Shown: positions 28,983 to 38,719, numbered from the stretch's first letter. The stretch is DNA of 64,000 bases from Jannaschia helgolandensis (GCF_900109285.1 NZ_FNZQ01000003.1:186001-250000), one strand, 5' to 3'. The notes: generated from the letters alone by a model not told the origin. A program made the numbers and translations.

Positions 28983-29360
28983 CTAGCTGGGCTGGACCGC
29001 AGTCTGGCTCAGCGTTTCGTCGAACTTGATCGACTCGCCACAGCCACAGGCATCGATGACGTTCGGATTGCGGAACTTGAACCCGGATTCAAGGAGCGAC
29101 GTCTCGTAATCGATCTCGGTGCCGAACAGGAACATCTGGGCCATCGGCGCGATCAGCACGCGGGCCTCGCCAACTTCGACAACTTCGTCATGTGCCTCGG
29201 CTTCGGCGACATATTCCATGGTGTATTCCATACCGGCGCAGCCGCCTTTCTTGACGCCGATCCGCAGACCGGCGGATTTGTCCTTGGTCATCAGCTTCGC
29301 GATCTGCGCCGCGGCGGCGGGGGTCACGGTAACGGGGGACTGTCCGGGGATTGCAAACAT
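28983..29360 (-). CDS. sufA: HesB/IscA family iron-sulfur carrier (SufA-like)
   Basis: A 125-residue A-type carrier that accepts an Fe-S cluster and hands it to apo-targets. The three conserved cysteines are in [10 protein letters not shown] and in ACGCGES near the C terminus. The sequence [15 protein letters not shown] and [17 protein letters not shown] is typical of the SUF-linked group. The SufT-like gene lies 1.5 kb upstream on the same strand, separated by a secreted phosphodiesterase gene. Confidence 0.93.
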   Translation of the reverse strand: MFAIPGQSPVTVTPAAAAQIAKLMTKDKSAGLRIGVKKGGCAGMEYTMEYVAEAEAHDEVVEVGEARVLIAPMAQMFLFGTEIDYETSLLESGFKFRNPNVIDACGCGESIKFDETLSQTAVQPS

Positions 29361-29458
29361 TGGAATGCTCCTTCTCCTCCAAGATATGCCCCGATGCCGC
29401 AGGTCTCAAGGGGCGGCGGCGGCAGGCGGTCGATCATTCCGGCCACCCCGCCTTTCTG

Positions 29459-30688
29459 TCACAACCCCATGCAGTTCGCGTAATAGGTCACCGTCGCGGG
29501 CCAGTCAGAAAAGACGCCCGCGACGCCCACATCTTGCGCCAGCACGTCGAGCAATTCATAGGTGACGCCGTCGTTGTCGGTCACATCCGCGATGGACTGG
29601 TAATACCAGCCGCCGCCGTCGTTCAGCGGGCCGGAGCGCTCCAGCGACCATGCGATCAGGTTCAGACCGGCGGATTTGGCCTCCGTCGCATAGACGGACG
29701 GGACAATTTCGCCGTCTTCGACCGTGACCAGCATCCACAATGGCGGCGCGATGTAGTTCACGCCCATATCGGCCAGTTCCTGCATCGTCGGCTTGAAGGT
29801 CGCGGCGTCCATCGGATCGATTTCGCCTTCATCCTCGTCGAAAGCCTCGTAGCGGTCATCGAGATAGACGGCCTGCGCACCGAACTCCGGTTCGTTCTCG
29901 ATCCAGTACAGGATATCGGACAGGTTGAAGGATTGTGCCCAGACGTCAGACGCGGGAACGCCCGCCGCCTTGTATTCGTCGATCATCTTCTGGGCATAGT
30001 CTTCCTGCGTGAAGCCATCGTGCGGCATGTCGACTGCCGCGGACTTCAATTCGGGCGTGAATTTCGCGCCCAGATCGCGGAACAATTCGATCGACTCGGC
30101 ATGGGACAGCAACGTGGTGCCCGTGCTGTAGAGTGTCGTGCGATAGTCAGCGACGCCTCCCTGATATTCTTCCGCTGTCATGGCTCTGGCATCGGCGGCG
30201 TCCATTTTGGGCGTCAGGGTACGATACTCCTCCAGAGTGATCTCGGAGGTCCGGCATTCGGCGGTCGCATCTTCATCACCATTCGCCGCGGTGAAGGGCG
30301 TCGTGCAGGTGTCGGCCAGATCGGAGACAAGGATATTCGTCGTGGTTTGCAGGTCGTTTTGTGCGTGACGGCAGACCAATTCGTGATCCTTGGTGAAGGT
30401 CACGTCGCATTCCAGAATGCCCGCGCCCATCTGTGCCGCTGCGATATTCGATTCCACGGTATGTTCGGGGAACATCAGCGGCGCGCCCCGGTGCCCGATG
30501 GAAAAATCGGTGCGCGTCGGTGTCTGCGACAGGCAGGCCTGAAGCCTGGTCTTCAACGCGCCGTCGTCCATCTGGCTTATCAGCCAGGCAGGTCGGGGGC
30601 CGTAGGTCAGTCCGGTGTCGGTATGGCCGTCGGCCAAAACCGGTGTGGTCGACACCATCAGAATGGCAAGGACAGGGCGAAGCGACAT
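29459..30688 (-). CDS. Periplasmic glycerophosphodiester phosphodiesterase (GlpQ-like)
   Basis: About 409 residues from the ATG at 30688, preceded by AGGAGG. A signal peptide ([18 protein letters not shown]) indicates export. The GDPD fold is shown by [18 protein letters not shown] (catalytic His and metal-binding residues), [24 protein letters not shown], and [11 protein letters not shown]. It hydrolyses glycerophosphodiesters to glycerol 3-phosphate and an alcohol. An acidic insertion of about 100 residues after the second motif makes it longer than minimal GDPDs. Its position between two Fe-S assembly genes is odd. Confidence 0.9.
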   Translation of the reverse strand: MSLRPVLAILMVSTTPVLADGHTDTGLTYGPRPAWLISQMDDGALKTRLQACLSQTPTRTDFSIGHRGAPLMFPEHTVESNIAAAQMGAGILECDVTFTKDHELVCRHAQNDLQTTTNILVSDLADTCTTPFTAANGDEDATAECRTSEITLEEYRTLTPKMDAADARAMTAEEYQGGVADYRTTLYSTGTTLLSHAESIELFRDLGAKFTPELKSAAVDMPHDGFTQEDYAQKMIDEYKAAGVPASDVWAQSFNLSDILYWIENEPEFGAQAVYLDDRYEAFDEDEGEIDPMDAATFKPTMQELADMGVNYIAPPLWMLVTVEDGEIVPSVYATEAKSAGLNLIAWSLERSGPLNDGGGWYYQSIADVTDNDGVTYELLDVLAQDVGVAGVFSDWPATVTYYANCMGL

Positions 30689-30865
30689 GGCAAAATCCTC
30701 CTGAGAGGAGTGTAACATCTCAGTCCGGAATGCGGTCATGTAGATTAAACGAACCGTTGGTAACGGCTGAATGACGCTTGTGGCGATGGGCGGTTTTGAC
30801 TGTCGCAGGCCCGTGTCCGTGGACGACGGACGGTCGCCGCCGATATTCGGGAAGAAACCGGTGTC

Positions 30866-31243
30866 CTACATGAAGCCCAGTTCAAGGCGGGCCTCGTCGG
30901 ACATCATTTCCATGCCCCAGGGCGGCTCGAACGTCAGATCGACGTCGACGGTCTTGACGCCGGGCAAGGCCGACACCGCATCCGCGACCCAGCCGGGCAT
31001 TTCGCCGGCAACCGGGCAACCGGGGGCAGTCAGAGTCATGATGACCTTCACGGCATTCTCGGGGTCGATGTCGATGGTGTAGATCAGGCCGAGATCGAAG
31101 ATGTTTACCGGAATTTCGGGGTCGAAGACCGACCGGCAAGCGTCGACCACGCCTTCGTGCAAAGGATGATCGGTGGTGGAGGGCGCGATCAGCGGCGCAC
31201 CTTCAAGACGGTCGGCCGTTTGGGCATTCGTATCGACTGGCAT
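30866..31243 (-). CDS. sufT: DUF59/SufT-like Fe-S assembly protein
   Basis: A 125-residue MIP18-family protein. The core VVDACRSVFDPEIPVNIFDLGLIYTIDID, the single conserved cysteine in MTLTAPGCPVAGEMP, and VDVDLTFEPPWGMEMMSDEAR are diagnostic. SufT proteins promote Fe-S cluster maturation or transfer and usually close suf operons. The rest of the suf operon is not in the window. The N-terminal 25 residues look disordered. Confidence 0.93.
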   Translation of the reverse strand: MPVDTNAQTADRLEGAPLIAPSTTDHPLHEGVVDACRSVFDPEIPVNIFDLGLIYTIDIDPENAVKVIMTLTAPGCPVAGEMPGWVADAVSALPGVKTVDVDLTFEPPWGMEMMSDEARLELGFM

Positions 31244-31312
31244 GGCGATCCCCTATTGGTCGACTGAAAAGATAAGGATTGGATCAGGCCGGGTAAAGGG
31301 CAAGTTGACATC

Positions 31313-31346
31313 AAAAAGGGGCGGCCCGATCCCGGACCGCCCCTTT
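31313..31346 (-). terminator. Terminator of the outer-membrane protein gene
   Basis: A 10-bp stem (AAAGGGGCGG at 31315-31324 with CCGCCCCTTT at 31337-31346) lies 20 bp after the minus-strand barrel gene. Read on the minus strand it is followed by an uninterrupted T-run into position 31313, so it is a strong intrinsic terminator for that gene. Confidence 0.85.
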
Positions 31347-31366
31347 CCTGTCTCAGTGTCGTCCGA

Positions 31367-31963
31367 TCAGAAACGATAGTTGACGTTCAGACCGACCGTC
31401 GTCGCCTTGAGATCGGTCCCGGCGGAACCGTCCAGTTCGCCGAAATCGTTGTAGATCGCTTCGGCACCCAGGGAGACCGCAGGCGTCAGGAACATTTCGT
31501 ATCCCACACCGGCGAAGTAACCGTCGGCGCTGCCCAGATCACTTGTATCGGCCGAAGCATAACCGGCCGTTGCGTAGTAGAGGCTGCGTCCGGCGTCGAA
31601 GCCGACTCGGCCACCGACGCGCAGGATGTTGTCTAGCTCGGTTGTGGTTCCGTCAAGTCCGATGCTGCCGGTGTCATACTGTACCAGGCCACCGACGACG
31701 GTGCTTCCCAGGTCCAGGTCGTAACCTGCGCGCAGACCATACACTCCGCCGTTGCCATCGGCATTGATCGTGCCGATCGTGCCGTCGGCTTCAACGTCAG
31801 CATAGCTTGCCTGGGCACCGACATAGAAGCCGGTCCAGTCGTAAACGGGAGCCGCAGGCGCGACGAAAACGGGTGCCGGCTCAAGCGGAGCGGGGACGAT
31901 GCCACCCGCCAGGGCAGGAGAGGCGATGAGAAGGGGGAGTGCGGCGATGATGAAACGGTTCAT
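31367..31963 (-). CDS. Outer-membrane beta-barrel protein
   Basis: A 198-residue precursor with signal peptide MNRFIIAALPLLIASPALA and a Pro/Ala-rich linker (PAPLEPAPVFVAPAAP) before the barrel. Strands include DWTGFYVGAQASYADVEADG, VYGLRAGYDLDLG, LRVGGRVGFDAGRSLYYATAGYA and VSLGAEAIYND, ending in VGLNVNYRF. This DWTGFYVG pattern is common among abundant small OMPs of alphaproteobacteria. AAGGAG precedes the ATG and a strong terminator follows, suggesting a highly expressed monocistronic gene. Confidence 0.87.
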   Translation of the reverse strand: MNRFIIAALPLLIASPALAGGIVPAPLEPAPVFVAPAAPVYDWTGFYVGAQASYADVEADGTIGTINADGNGGVYGLRAGYDLDLGSTVVGGLVQYDTGSIGLDGTTTELDNILRVGGRVGFDAGRSLYYATAGYASADTSDLGSADGYFAGVGYEMFLTPAVSLGAEAIYNDFGELDGSAGTDLKATTVGLNVNYRF

Positions 31964-32216
31964 GATAGCTCCTTAGGTTTTTTTCTGTTCTGCATTCGGT
32001 TGTGATAGCCACGTCTTAGTGGAGCAGACGTGACCTCAAGCCCGCAGATAGGCACACGGTTCCTGAATTACTTTCCGTCGGCGATCACAACTTGTTTTAT
32101 GTGTTTTTTGCATCGCACTTCCGGCTCGGTCGGCAGGATCTGGCCGGTTCGTAGTCATTTCGGCAAGGTCCTGCTAAACGCCTCCGTAATGTTGAAAATT
32201 CACGACCCGAGGTCCG

Positions 32217-33347
32217 ATGACACAGCCCTTCTCATTCCGGTGCGATGCCACGGACGGGCGTGCCCGGACCGGCGCGATCTCGACCCCGCGCGGAGAGATC
32301 CGAACGCCTGCCTTCATGCCCGTCGGCACCGCCGCCACCGTCAAGGCGATGTTGCCGGAATCGGTGCGGGCGACGGGTGCGGATATCCTGCTGGGAAATA
32401 CCTATCATCTGATGCTGCGGCCAACGGCGGAGCGGATCGACAGGCTGGGCGGACTGCACAGGTTCATGAACTGGGATGGGCCGATTTTGACCGACTCGGG
32501 CGGGTTTCAGGTCATGTCGCTGGGGGCCTTGCGCAAGCTGGATGAAGATGGCGTGACCTTCAAATCGCATATCGACGGCTCCAAACACCGCCTGACGCCC
32601 GAACACAGCATGGAAATCCAGCGGCTTCTCGGGTCCGACATCGTAATGTGCTTTGATGAATGTCCCAGCCTGCCCGCCGACCGCGACCGCATCGCCACGT
32701 CGATGGAATTGTCGATGCGCTGGGCCGCACGGTCCAGGGCGGCGTTCGGCGACCGGCCCGGCCATGCACTGTTCGGAATACAGCAAGGCGGGCTGGATCG
32801 CGACCTGCGCGCCCAGAGCGCGGATGCCCTGCGTGACATCGGCTTCGATGGCTATGCCGTCGGCGGTCTGGCGGTGGGCGAGGGGCAGGATGCGATGTTC
32901 GACGTGCTCGACTACGCGCCGGATCAGTTGCCCAAAGACAAGCCGCGATACCTGATGGGGGTCGGCAAGCCCGACGATATCGTGGGTGCCGTGGCGCGCG
33001 GCATAGACATGATGGACTGCGTGTTGCCGTCGCGGTCGGGACGAACGGGGCAGGGTTGGACGCGGCGGGGGCAGGTCAATCTGCGCAACGCGCGTCATGC
33101 CGACGATCCGCGACCGCTGGACGAAGCCTGCACCTGCCCGACCTGTCAGGGCTATTCCCGCGCCTATCTGCATCACGTCATCCGCAGTCAGGAGATCATC
33201 GGCTCCATGCTTCTGACCTGGCACAACCTGCACTACTTTCAGGAGTTGATGGCGGGCATGCGCGACGCCATTGCAGGCGCCACATTCACGGCTTGGCAGG
33301 CCGGGTTTCACGCGATGCGGGCGGATGGCGATATCGAACGGATATGA
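32217..33347 (+). CDS. tgt: tRNA-guanine(34) transglycosylase
   Basis: A 376-residue TGT that exchanges guanine 34 for preQ1 in GUN-anticodon tRNAs (Asp, Asn, His, Tyr), the step before QueA. Motifs: [14 protein letters not shown], the catalytic Asp region [48 protein letters not shown], and the zinc site [16 protein letters not shown]. Length is normal. Two genes for a substrate, tRNA-Asp(GUC), are at 41764 and 43721. Confidence 0.97.
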   Translation: MTQPFSFRCDATDGRARTGAISTPRGEIRTPAFMPVGTAATVKAMLPESVRATGADILLGNTYHLMLRPTAERIDRLGGLHRFMNWDGPILTDSGGFQVMSLGALRKLDEDGVTFKSHIDGSKHRLTPEHSMEIQRLLGSDIVMCFDECPSLPADRDRIATSMELSMRWAARSRAAFGDRPGHALFGIQQGGLDRDLRAQSADALRDIGFDGYAVGGLAVGEGQDAMFDVLDYAPDQLPKDKPRYLMGVGKPDDIVGAVARGIDMMDCVLPSRSGRTGQGWTRRGQVNLRNARHADDPRPLDEACTCPTCQGYSRAYLHHVIRSQEIIGSMLLTWHNLHYFQELMAGMRDAIAGATFTAWQAGFHAMRADGDIERI

Positions 33348-33558
33348 TATTTTCATGTGCTGCGATGACCGCATAGCGCAGGCGGCTGACGCGTTCCGCT
33401 TGCGCACCGCCCCCGCCCTCTCCACAATGCGAAACAAGACGGGAACATCCCGCGTATTGAAGACAGGCCGTCGCATGCCCACCTAGGGCCTCGATGACGG
33501 AAGGACCCGAAGGCCGCCGATTACGGGGCAGGGGTCCTTTGCGAAAGGACAGATAAAT

Positions 33559-35958
33559 ATGACGACTTCCACCCACCCCGTGTTGCCGCTGCGCGACATC
33601 GTCGTTTTCCCCCACATGATCGTGCCGCTGTTCGTGGGCCGCGAAAAATCGGTTCGCGCCCTGGAAGAGGTGATGAACGACGACAAGCAGATCCTGCTGT
33701 CGTCGCAGGTCGATCCGGCCACGGACGAACCCGATCAGGATGGCATTTACCGTGTCGGCGTCCTGGCCAACGTTCTGCAATTGCTCAAGCTGCCCGACGG
33801 CACCGTGAAGGTGCTGGTCGAAGGCCGGTCGCGGGTGCGGATCACCCGGTTCGTCGACAACGACAGCTTTTTCGAAGCCGAAGCCGAGGTTCTGGAAGAA
33901 TCGCGCGGTGACGAGTCGACGATCGAGGCCCTGCTGCGGTCGGTCGCCGACGAGTTCGAGCGCTATGCCAAGGTCAAGAAGAACATTCCCGAAGAAGCGT
34001 TGGGCGCGGTCGCCGAAGCGCAGGACCCGGCCAAGCTGGTGGACCTCGTGTCCGGCCATCTGGGCATCGAAGTCGACCAGAAGCAGGAGCTTCTGGAGCT
34101 TCTGACCGTGTCGGAGCGGCTGGAGAAGGTCTATGGCATGATGCAGGGCGAAATGTCCGTCCTGCAGGTCGAAAAGCGCATCAAGTCCCGCGTCAAGTCG
34201 CAGATGGAGCGCACCCAGCGTGAGTATTATCTGAACGAACAGATGAAGGCGATCCAGAAGGAGCTTGGCGAAGGCGAAGAAGGCCAGAACGAGGTTTCCG
34301 AACTGGAAGCGCGGATCGCGAAGACCAAGCTGTCCAAGGAAGCCCGCGAAAAGGCCGATACCGAGCTGAAGAAGCTGCGGAACATGTCCCCCATGTCCGC
34401 CGAAGCCACTGTCGTGCGCAACTATCTGGACTGGATGCTGTCGATCCCGTGGGGCGACAAGTCCCGCACCAAGAAGGATATCGTCAAGGCGCGTGAGGTT
34501 CTCGACAAGGATCATTTCGGGCTGGAAAAGGTCAAGGACCGCATCGTCGAATATCTGGCCGTGCAGGCACGGTCGACCAAGCTGAAGGGCCCGATCCTGT
34601 GCCTTGTCGGTCCTCCGGGCGTGGGCAAGACCAGCCTGGGCAAGTCGGTCGCCAAGGCCACGGGGCGCGAATTCATCCGCATCTCGCTGGGTGGGGTTCG
34701 CGACGAGTCGGAAATTCGCGGCCACCGCCGGACGTATATCGGGTCGATGCCGGGCAAGATCATTCAGGCGCTGAAAAAGGCCAAGACGACCAACCCGCTG
34801 ATCCTGCTGGATGAAATCGACAAGATGGGTCAGGATTTCCGGGGCGATCCGGCGTCCGCAATGCTTGAGGTTCTGGACCCCGAGCAGAACAGCACGTTCA
34901 TCGACCATTACCTTGAGGTCGAATATGACCTGTCAAACGTGATGTTCCTGACGACCGCGAACTCCTACAACATGCCGAGCCCGCTGCTGGACCGGATGGA
35001 GATCATCCCCCTTGCCGGTTACACCGAGGAGGAAAAGGTCGAGATCGCCAAGCAGCACTTGCTTGCCAAGCAGGTGAAGAACCACGGTCTGCGCAAGGGC
35101 GAGTTCGAATTGACCGATGGCGCACTGCGCGAAATGGTCCGCACTTATACCCGCGAGGCGGGGGTGCGAAATCTGGAGCGTGAGATCGCAAAGCTGGCCC
35201 GCAAGGCGGTAACCAAGATCGTCGGCAAGACGGAAACGGCGGTCCGCATCACCGAGGATAATCTGGACGATTATCTTGGGGTGAAGAAGTATCGCTATGG
35301 TCTGGCGGAACTGGAGGATCAGATCGGCGTCGTCACCGGGCTGGCCTATACCAGCGTCGGCGGTGACCTTCTGCAGATCGAGGCGCTGCGCCTGCCGGGC
35401 AAGGGTCGGATGAAGACCACCGGCAAGCTGGGCGATGTGATGAAGGAGTCCATCGACGCGGCCAGCAGTTATGTCCGGTCCATCGCGCCCGCGATTGGGG
35501 TCAAACCGCCGAAGTTCGACACGATGGACATTCACGTCCACGTGCCCGACGGCGCGACACCCAAGGACGGCCCGTCCGCCGGTCTGGCGATGGTAACGTC
35601 CATCGTGTCGGCCTTGACGCAGATCCCGGTGCGGCGCGACATCGCCATGACGGGCGAAGTCAGCCTGCGCGGCAATGCCATGCCGATTGGTGGCCTGAAG
35701 GAGAAACTGCTCGCGGCCCTGCGCGGTGGCATCACGACGGTGCTGATCCCGCAGGAGAACGAGAAGGATCTGGTCGATCTGCCGGAGAGTGTGACCTCCG
35801 GGTTGAAGATCATTCCGGTCACGCATGTGTCCGAGGTGCTCAAGCTCGCTCTGGTCGACACGCCCACAGCGATCGACTGGGACGAAGCCGCCGAGGAGGC
35901 CGCCGCTCTGGCCGCCAAGGCCGCTCAGGCCGGGGCAGGTGGCGCCACGGCGCACTGA
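33559..35958 (+). CDS. lon: ATP-dependent protease Lon
   Basis: A 799-residue LonA protease. The N-terminal substrate domain starts HPVLPLRDIVVFPHMIVPLFVGR; a coiled coil follows; the AAA+ module has Walker A GPPGVGKTSLGKS near residue 352 and Walker B PLILLDEIDK; the C-terminal peptidase has catalytic Ser673 in PKDGPSAG and Lys716 in GGLKEKLL. It degrades misfolded and regulatory proteins. I did not find a convincing heat-shock promoter in the 211 bp upstream. Confidence 0.98.
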   Translation: MTTSTHPVLPLRDIVVFPHMIVPLFVGREKSVRALEEVMNDDKQILLSSQVDPATDEPDQDGIYRVGVLANVLQLLKLPDGTVKVLVEGRSRVRITRFVDNDSFFEAEAEVLEESRGDESTIEALLRSVADEFERYAKVKKNIPEEALGAVAEAQDPAKLVDLVSGHLGIEVDQKQELLELLTVSERLEKVYGMMQGEMSVLQVEKRIKSRVKSQMERTQREYYLNEQMKAIQKELGEGEEGQNEVSELEARIAKTKLSKEAREKADTELKKLRNMSPMSAEATVVRNYLDWMLSIPWGDKSRTKKDIVKAREVLDKDHFGLEKVKDRIVEYLAVQARSTKLKGPILCLVGPPGVGKTSLGKSVAKATGREFIRISLGGVRDESEIRGHRRTYIGSMPGKIIQALKKAKTTNPLILLDEIDKMGQDFRGDPASAMLEVLDPEQNSTFIDHYLEVEYDLSNVMFLTTANSYNMPSPLLDRMEIIPLAGYTEEEKVEIAKQHLLAKQVKNHGLRKGEFELTDGALREMVRTYTREAGVRNLEREIAKLARKAVTKIVGKTETAVRITEDNLDDYLGVKKYRYGLAELEDQIGVVTGLAYTSVGGDLLQIEALRLPGKGRMKTTGKLGDVMKESIDAASSYVRSIAPAIGVKPPKFDTMDIHVHVPDGATPKDGPSAGLAMVTSIVSALTQIPVRRDIAMTGEVSLRGNAMPIGGLKEKLLAALRGGITTVLIPQENEKDLVDLPESVTSGLKIIPVTHVSEVLKLALVDTPTAIDWDEAAEEAAALAAKAAQAGAGGATAH

Positions 35959-36002
35959 GCCGCACGGAGCGTTCGGCACGGGTCCGATCTGTTATCAAAA
36001 TG

Positions 36003-36039
36003 CCCCGGGGCGCGTGCGCGTGCCCCGGGGTTTCTTTTT
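36003..36039 (+). terminator. Terminator of lon
   Basis: A 9-bp perfect stem, CCCCGGGGC (36003-36011) with GCCCCGGGG (36022-36030), is followed by TTTCTTTTT. It lies 44 bp after the lon stop codon and is a clear intrinsic terminator. Confidence 0.88.
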
Positions 36040-36048
36040 CAGATATTC

Positions 36049-36426
36049 TCAGATGATGTCAGCCTTTGCCGCCGCCGTCCCTCCACCGTTGCCGCCGCGA
36101 TTACGGCCCCCCGGACCGGAGCTGCCGCCGGGGGCCGTGCCATCGGCCGTGCGGGCCATGCGATATGACATCTTGTCCGGCTCCAGCATGCCATCGTCGT
36201 CCAGATCGATTTCGGCAAAGGTGGGTGTCTCGCCGACACCGGCCACATCGACCTCGGTGCGCGACAGAAGGCCGTCGCCATTGCTGTCGATCTGGCTGAA
36301 GCCGGACGTATCGCCACCGAATGAGACCGAGAATTCGGCTGCGCTGATCGCGTCGTCGCCATCGGCGTCGATGACACCGAAGCTTACCTGCGCAAAGGCC
36401 GCACCGGCGGACAGGCCCGCGCACAA
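36049..36426 (-). CDS. EF-hand protein with incomplete N-terminus
   Basis: An acidic EF-hand protein with three calcium loops: DADGDDAISAAE, DSNGDGLLSRTE and DLDDDGMLEPDK, ending in a Gly-rich tail. It looks exported, but only the end of a signal peptide (CAGLSAGAAFAQ) is present. The only start in frame is a TTG at 36426, and a stop codon lies 10 codons upstream of it. A normal signal peptide would need about 10 more residues. The 5' end may have been lost next to the tRNA-Val gene at 36474, leaving a decaying gene. Compare the complete relative at 56315. Confidence 0.55.
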   Translation of the reverse strand: MCAGLSAGAAFAQVSFGVIDADGDDAISAAEFSVSFGGDTSGFSQIDSNGDGLLSRTEVDVAGVGETPTFAEIDLDDDGMLEPDKMSYRMARTADGTAPGGSSGPGGRNRGGNGGGTAAAKADII

Positions 36427-36473
36427 CGGTCTTGAACCCGATCCCCCAGTTGTCTAAACGCCGGGCACGGATC

Positions 36474-36545
36474 GGGTGATTAGCTCAGTGGTAGAGCGCT
36501 TCGTTCACATCGAAGATGTCAGGGGTTCAAATCCCTTATCACCCA
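36474..36545 (+). tRNA. tRNA-Val(CAC)
   Basis: A complete 72-nt cloverleaf: acceptor GGGTGAT/ATCACCC, D-arm GCTCAGTGGTAGAGC, anticodon stem CTTCG/CGAAG with loop TTCACAT (anticodon CAC, reading GUG), and T-arm with GGTTCAAAT. The discriminator base is A at 36545, and CCA is not encoded (CCG follows). Confidence 0.93.
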
Positions 36546-36573
36546 CCGTCCTTTCCCTGAACAGCGGTGTGCC

Positions 36574-37107
36574 ATGCCCCCCGTCTACCTGATGCGGCAC
36601 GGCGAAACGGTCTGGAACCTCGACGCCCGGATGCAGGGGCAGCGGGACAGTCCGCTGACCGTCAGGGGCCGGGCACAGGCCGCGCGTCAGGGGGCGATCT
36701 TGCGGGATCATGGCGTGACGACCTGCCATGCGCGCTCCAGTCCGCTGGGCCGGGCCATGGAAACGGCGCGACTGGCCGGACTGGAGGCGATTGCCGACGC
36801 CCGACTGGCCGAAATCGGCATGGGCGAATGGGAAGGCCGGTTGCGCGCCGACATCACGACGGCGGCGGGTCTGATGTGGAAGTTCGACGCCCCTGGAGGC
36901 GAGGGGCTGGAAACGGTGCGCGCCCGTCTGGAGGACTTGCTGGCCGACGATATGGCGGAGCCTGTCATCCTGATCACGCACGGCGCCATCGGAATCGTTT
37001 TGCGCGCCCTGCTGTGCGGGTTTCCAGCCGAGCACTGGGACAGGATGGAAGACCCGCAAGGCGTCGTCCATGTCATCGAGAACGGGGTCGAGCGACTGTT
37101 GGCATAA
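36574..37107 (+). CDS. Histidine phosphatase family protein (phosphoglycerate mutase-like)
   Basis: A 177-residue member of the histidine phosphatase superfamily. The phospho-histidine motif is YLMRHGETVWN at residues 5-15, with the second arginine in ARSSPLGRAMETA, the acid Glu in EIGMGEWEG, and the second histidine in ILITHGAIGIVLRALL. The small size favours a broad-specificity phosphatase over glycolytic mutase. It sits between two tRNA-Val genes. Confidence 0.9.
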   Translation: MPPVYLMRHGETVWNLDARMQGQRDSPLTVRGRAQAARQGAILRDHGVTTCHARSSPLGRAMETARLAGLEAIADARLAEIGMGEWEGRLRADITTAAGLMWKFDAPGGEGLETVRARLEDLLADDMAEPVILITHGAIGIVLRALLCGFPAEHWDRMEDPQGVVHVIENGVERLLA

Positions 37108-37150
37108 GCCGTCTTGAAGGCCCGCGCCGGGCGCGCTATCCCGGCGCAGC

Positions 37151-37226
37151 GGGTGGTTAGCTCAGTTGGTAGAGCGTCTCGTTTACACCGAGAATGTCGG
37201 GGGTTCGAGCCCCTCACCACCCACCA
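37151..37226 (+). tRNA. tRNA-Val(TAC)
   Basis: A cloverleaf with acceptor GGGTGGT/ACCACCC, D-arm GCTCAGTTGGTAGAGC, anticodon stem TCTCG/CGAGA with loop TTTACAC (anticodon TAC, reading GUA and wobble), and T-arm GGGGGTTCGAGCCCCT. The 3' CCA is encoded at 37224-37226. It is the second Val isoacceptor within 700 bp. Confidence 0.94.
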
Positions 37227-37387
37227 TATTCCTTGCCGCTGCGCGGCTTGATCCGAATCCGCCGCAACAGTCACTGCATCACTGCAACCGGTAAAGTCCT
37301 GGTTCTGACGTCGCCAACGCTCGCGCAGCATTCCGTTCAGCCGACCCCTCGCGCCGGAGCCTGCGCGCGAAGCCCACGAGACGCGCG

Positions 37388-38677
37388 CTAGCCGTCGAGA
37401 AACGGGATCGGGAGGCCGAAGAAATCGGCCAGCAGCACGAAATTCAATGCCAGTACGGCCAGGGCTCCGAGGCCTGACAGAATGCGCAACACCGGACCGA
37501 CCATGAAATCACCCATGATGTCCTTACGCGACGAGAAGATGATCAACGCGATCATCGGCACAGGCAGGGCGATCGACAGGACGACCTGACTCATCACAAG
37601 GGCCTGCGTGGCGTTCACGCCAATGCCGACGACCACGAAGGCCGGCACCATGGTCACAAGGCGGCGCACCCAGATCGGAACGTGGAAATGCAGAAATCCC
37701 TGCATGATCATCTGTCCCGCCATGGTTCCGACCACGGAACTGGAAATGCCCGACGCGATGAGCGAGGCGAGAAACATGCCTGCCGCCGCCGCACCCAACA
37801 ATGGCGTGAGCATGTAATAGGCGGTTTCGATTTCGGCGACCTGAGGGTTCCCCTGATTGAAGGCGCTGGCCGCCATGATGACCATGGCGATGTTGACCAT
37901 GCCTGCGATGGCCAGAGCCAGAACGACCTCGATATTCGAGAACCACAGGATTTTGCGTCTGTCTGCATCGTTGCGGGCATGGGCGCGCGATTGCATGAGT
38001 CCGGAATGCAGGTAGATCGCGTGCGGCATGACGGTCGCGCCGATGATACCGACAGCGATGGTCAGTGCAGCTGAATCCGGCAGGCCGGGCTGTATCATGC
38101 CCATGGCCGCGGCCGCCCAGTCCACCGGAGCGATGAACATTTCTGCAAGGTAACTCAATCCGATCACACCGACGAAGGCGCCAATGATAAGTTCCATCGG
38201 GCGGAAACCGTAGCGTTCGAAGATAAGGATGGCATAAGTCACGATCGCGGTGATCACCATGCCAGCGAATAACGGCAGGCCGAACAGAAGCGAAAGACCG
38301 ATTGCCCCGCCAAGAAACTCCGCAAGGTCGGTCGCCATCGCCGCCACCTCGCTGATGGCCCACATGATCCACACGACCGGCTTCGGGAAATTATCGCGCG
38401 ACAGCTCGGCAAGGTTCTTGCCTGTCACGATTCCCAGTCGCGCAGACAGGGCCTGAAACAACATCGCGATGAGGTTCGCCATCAGGACCACCCATAGCAG
38501 GGTATAGCCATATCCTGCCCCGGCCTGAATGTTCGTCGCGTAGTTGCCTGGATCCATATACGCGACCGAGGCGATGATGGCCGGACCGGCGAACAGCAGC
38601 CTGCTTCGCCAACCGCGACGCTCTCCGCTCAGGACGCCCGTGATGCCGACGCGGGTCTTGTCAGTCAGATTATGCAT
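37388..38677 (-). CDS. mntH: Nramp-type Mn2+/H+ symporter
   Basis: A 429-residue Nramp protein from the ATG at 38677, preceded by AGGAA. The upstream ATG at 38713 lacks a ribosome site and lies inside the MntR box. The metal-binding motif of helix 1 is VAYMDPGNYATNIQAGA, and helix 6 has MPHAIYLHSGLMQSR. Eleven membrane helices are apparent. It imports manganese (and some iron) with protons. Divergent mntR and the ATAGC-N4-GCTAT box indicate repression by MntR when Mn is sufficient. Confidence 0.95.
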   Translation of the reverse strand: MHNLTDKTRVGITGVLSGERRGWRSRLLFAGPAIIASVAYMDPGNYATNIQAGAGYGYTLLWVVLMANLIAMLFQALSARLGIVTGKNLAELSRDNFPKPVVWIMWAISEVAAMATDLAEFLGGAIGLSLLFGLPLFAGMVITAIVTYAILIFERYGFRPMELIIGAFVGVIGLSYLAEMFIAPVDWAAAAMGMIQPGLPDSAALTIAVGIIGATVMPHAIYLHSGLMQSRAHARNDADRRKILWFSNIEVVLALAIAGMVNIAMVIMAASAFNQGNPQVAEIETAYYMLTPLLGAAAAGMFLASLIASGISSSVVGTMAGQMIMQGFLHFHVPIWVRRLVTMVPAFVVVGIGVNATQALVMSQVVLSIALPVPMIALIIFSSRKDIMGDFMVGPVLRILSGLGALAVLALNFVLLADFFGLPIPFLDG

Positions 38678-38705
38678 GTCAGGTTCCTGGAATTTTCGCC
38701 GGTAA

Positions 38706-38719
38706 ATAGCCATAGCTAT
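38706..38719. promoter_or_regulatory. MntR box upstream of mntH
   Basis: ATAGC-CATA-GCTAT is a perfect dyad with the same half-sites and spacing as the Escherichia coli MntR operator core (ATAGC-N4-GCTAT). It lies 29 bp upstream of the chosen mntH start and between divergent mntH and mntR. On the mntH strand a TATGAT -10-like hexamer lies just upstream of the box. Confidence 0.72.

Noticed and set aside
33348-33558. Search for a heat-shock promoter before lon
   Set aside because: A CTTG is present, but no convincing -10 partner at proper spacing was found.
33286-34908. 540-residue minus-strand open frame across tgt end and lon
   Set aside because: Antisense to intact lon and spans an intergenic region; no domain.
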